Below are positions 14,282 to 15,443 of a DNA stretch of 15,443 nt, in pieces. The DNA comes from Bacteroidales bacterium 45-6. Its GTDB lineage: Bacteria > Bacteroidota > Bacteroidia > Bacteroidales > Dysgonomonadaceae. The first letter of the stretch is position 1. Each line of letters starts with the position of its first letter. The position numbers and the translations under genes were made by a program. Location: assembly GCA_001897035.1 (NCBI GenBank), contig MKRS01000188.1, forward strand, positions 1 to 15,443, written 5' to 3'. Under the pieces are notes generated by a model that had not been told where the DNA came from, did not search any database, and saw only the letters and a list, made by a program, of their open reading frames with translations.

Positions 14282-15443
14282 ATGAATATGAACAACCGCC
14301 GACAAAAATCGCCTTGGAGCTGGATTCCCACACTCTACTTTGCAGAAGGCCTGCCCAATATAGCTGTTGCTACGATTTCCGTTATTATGTATAAGCGAAT
14401 GGGGATATCTAATGGTGATATTACCCTTTTTACTAGCCTACTTTATTTGCCTTGGGTTATCAAACCCTTGTGGAGTCCTTTTGTTGATATTCTGAAAACA
14501 AAATATTGGTGGATTGTGAGTATGCAATTGTTTATAGGTATTGTTTTTGCGAGTATAGCATTTATAATTCCCTTATCATTCTTTTTCCAAGCAACTTTAT
14601 TCTTCTTTTGGCTTTTAGCTTTTAGCTCGGCCACCCACGATATTGCTGCCGACGGATTCTACATGCTGGCATTGGACAGCAATTCGCAGGCAAAATTTGT
14701 TGGTATTCGAAGCACATTCTATCGCTTGGCTACCATCATGGGCCAGGGCTTGCTTATCATTTTGGCTGGATTCATCGAGAGTAATACCGGAATGAAGCCC
14801 TTGGACATTCGGCTCGAAGCCTCCCCAAAGCACACGCAGTCTTCGCTGGTGATTCCAGTTTTAACAGAAAATATTCCGCAGAAAGGCACGATCCATTTTA
14901 TAACGGATAAGGCTGCGGCTCAGCTATCCACCACTACTTTGCCGAAAGATTCGGCTCAAAGCTTTATTGCAAAAATATCAGCTTTGAACAAGATCAATGG
15001 ATTTGTCCACGTAGAAGAAAAGTCTGCAACAACGGAATCGGGAAAAGAAAGTTGGTGGACAAGCTCTGTTTCCAAACCGCTTGGCCATTGGATCAAATCT
15101 TCATTTGGAGAAGAGCATTCTGCGATTGAATCGGCAAAATCAGCCGGAAATGTTGCCGTGGTAGCAATCAAGCTTTCGCAAAAACCCGAAGAAGATAAAG
15201 AAATCTTGTTGAATACTTCGATGGCGGAAGGCGACAAAAGCATTACGTTGGTTGAGGGCGAGCATCTGGCTTTCAACCAAGAGAACTGGAGCAAAACGGC
15301 CTACCTCGTTTTTCAGCTCGACCCCAAATTGAGGAAGGAAGCTTCGGTCGTTTACAAAAGTACATCGGGAAACATTCCGTTTGCTTGGTCAACCACCTTC
15401 TTCGTGCTGGCGGGATTGTTCGTCCTGATGAGTTTCTACCATC
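14282..15443 (+). CDS. AmpG-type MFS permease with large periplasmic insertion (3' end outside the window)
   Basis: The frame from ATG 14282 (ATG 14288 is an alternative) is open to the edge, giving 387 residues of an inner-membrane major-facilitator permease. The N-terminal half shows AmpG-family signatures: LYFAEGLPN (18-26) in helix 1, LLYLPWVIKPLWSPFVD (53-69) across helix 2, and SATHDIAADGFY (116-127) after helix 4. AmpG proteins import anhydro-muropeptides released during wall turnover. Helices 1-5 end near residue 166; helix 6 begins near 364 (IPFAWSTTFFVLAGLF). About 197 residues lie between them, on the periplasmic side if the N-terminus is inside, and end in an Ig-like strand pattern (LVEGEHLAFNQENWSKTAYL, 323-342). 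Bases 14390-14640 look more AT-rich than the rest. The A-rich leader AAAGAAAAT fits a Bacteroidota start. A muropeptide substrate is inferred from family and neighbours. Confidence 0.85.
   Translation, partial: MNMNNRRQKSPWSWIPTLYFAEGLPNIAVATISVIMYKRMGISNGDITLFTSLLYLPWVIKPLWSPFVDILKTKYWWIVSMQLFIGIVFASIAFIIPLSFFFQATLFFFWLLAFSSATHDIAADGFYMLALDSNSQAKFVGIRSTFYRLATIMGQGLLIILAGFIESNTGMKPLDIRLEASPKHTQSSLVIPVLTENIPQKGTIHFITDKAAAQLSTTTLPKDSAQSFIAKISALNKINGFVHVEEKSATTESGKESWWTSSVSKPLGHWIKSSFGEEHSAIESAKSAGNVAVVAIKLSQKPEEDKEILLNTSMAEGDKSITLVEGEHLAFNQENWSKTAYLVFQLDPKLRKEASVVYKSTSGNIPFAWSTTFFVLAGLFVLMSFYH

Overview
The window looks like chromosomal DNA of a member of the Bacteroidota, most likely Bacteroidales. 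Three things point there. The candidate promoters follow the Bacteroidota TAnnTTTG (-7) and TTG (-33) pattern. Start codons sit behind A-rich leaders rather than strong GGAGG sites. The gene families are typical of the phylum: an Oar-like TonB-dependent receptor, a golvesin-domain amidase usually labelled 'xanthan lyase', a DUF4922-like protein, and an AmpG-type permease with a large insertion. I see no rRNA, tRNA, CRISPR array, transposase or phage gene. No gene-free gap exceeds 300 bases.

Layout. (1) 1-1468, minus strand: the first 28 codons of gpmA (phosphoglycerate mutase), its leader, and an M20D amidohydrolase. (2) 1739-5077, plus strand: an Oar-like outer-membrane TonB-dependent receptor with no SusD partner, divergent from the amidohydrolase and closed by a strong hairpin terminator. 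(3) 5357-6697, plus strand: a secreted M48 metallopeptidase. It converges on (4), a secreted 520-residue protein of unknown function (6737-8299, minus), with a terminator hairpin between them. (5) 8561-11542, minus: a 993-residue secreted amidase whose catalytic domain is split by a golvesin-like domain and followed by FN3 and amidotransferase-like domains. (6) 11765-15443, plus: a tandem GT-A glycosyltransferase, a GalT/HIT-like DUF4922 protein one base later, a REP-like inverted repeat, and an AmpG-type permease that runs off the window with a ~197-residue periplasmic insertion.

How they may work together. Regions 5 and 6 are divergent and share a cell-wall theme: an amidase that would cut muropeptides, a permease of the anhydromuropeptide-importer family, and between them a glycosyltransferase tightly coupled to a nucleotidyltransferase/phosphorylase-type enzyme. 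I infer a wall-sugar salvage or glycan-modification pathway. The sequence supports the families and gene order but not the substrate. The remaining genes look like ordinary envelope and housekeeping functions.
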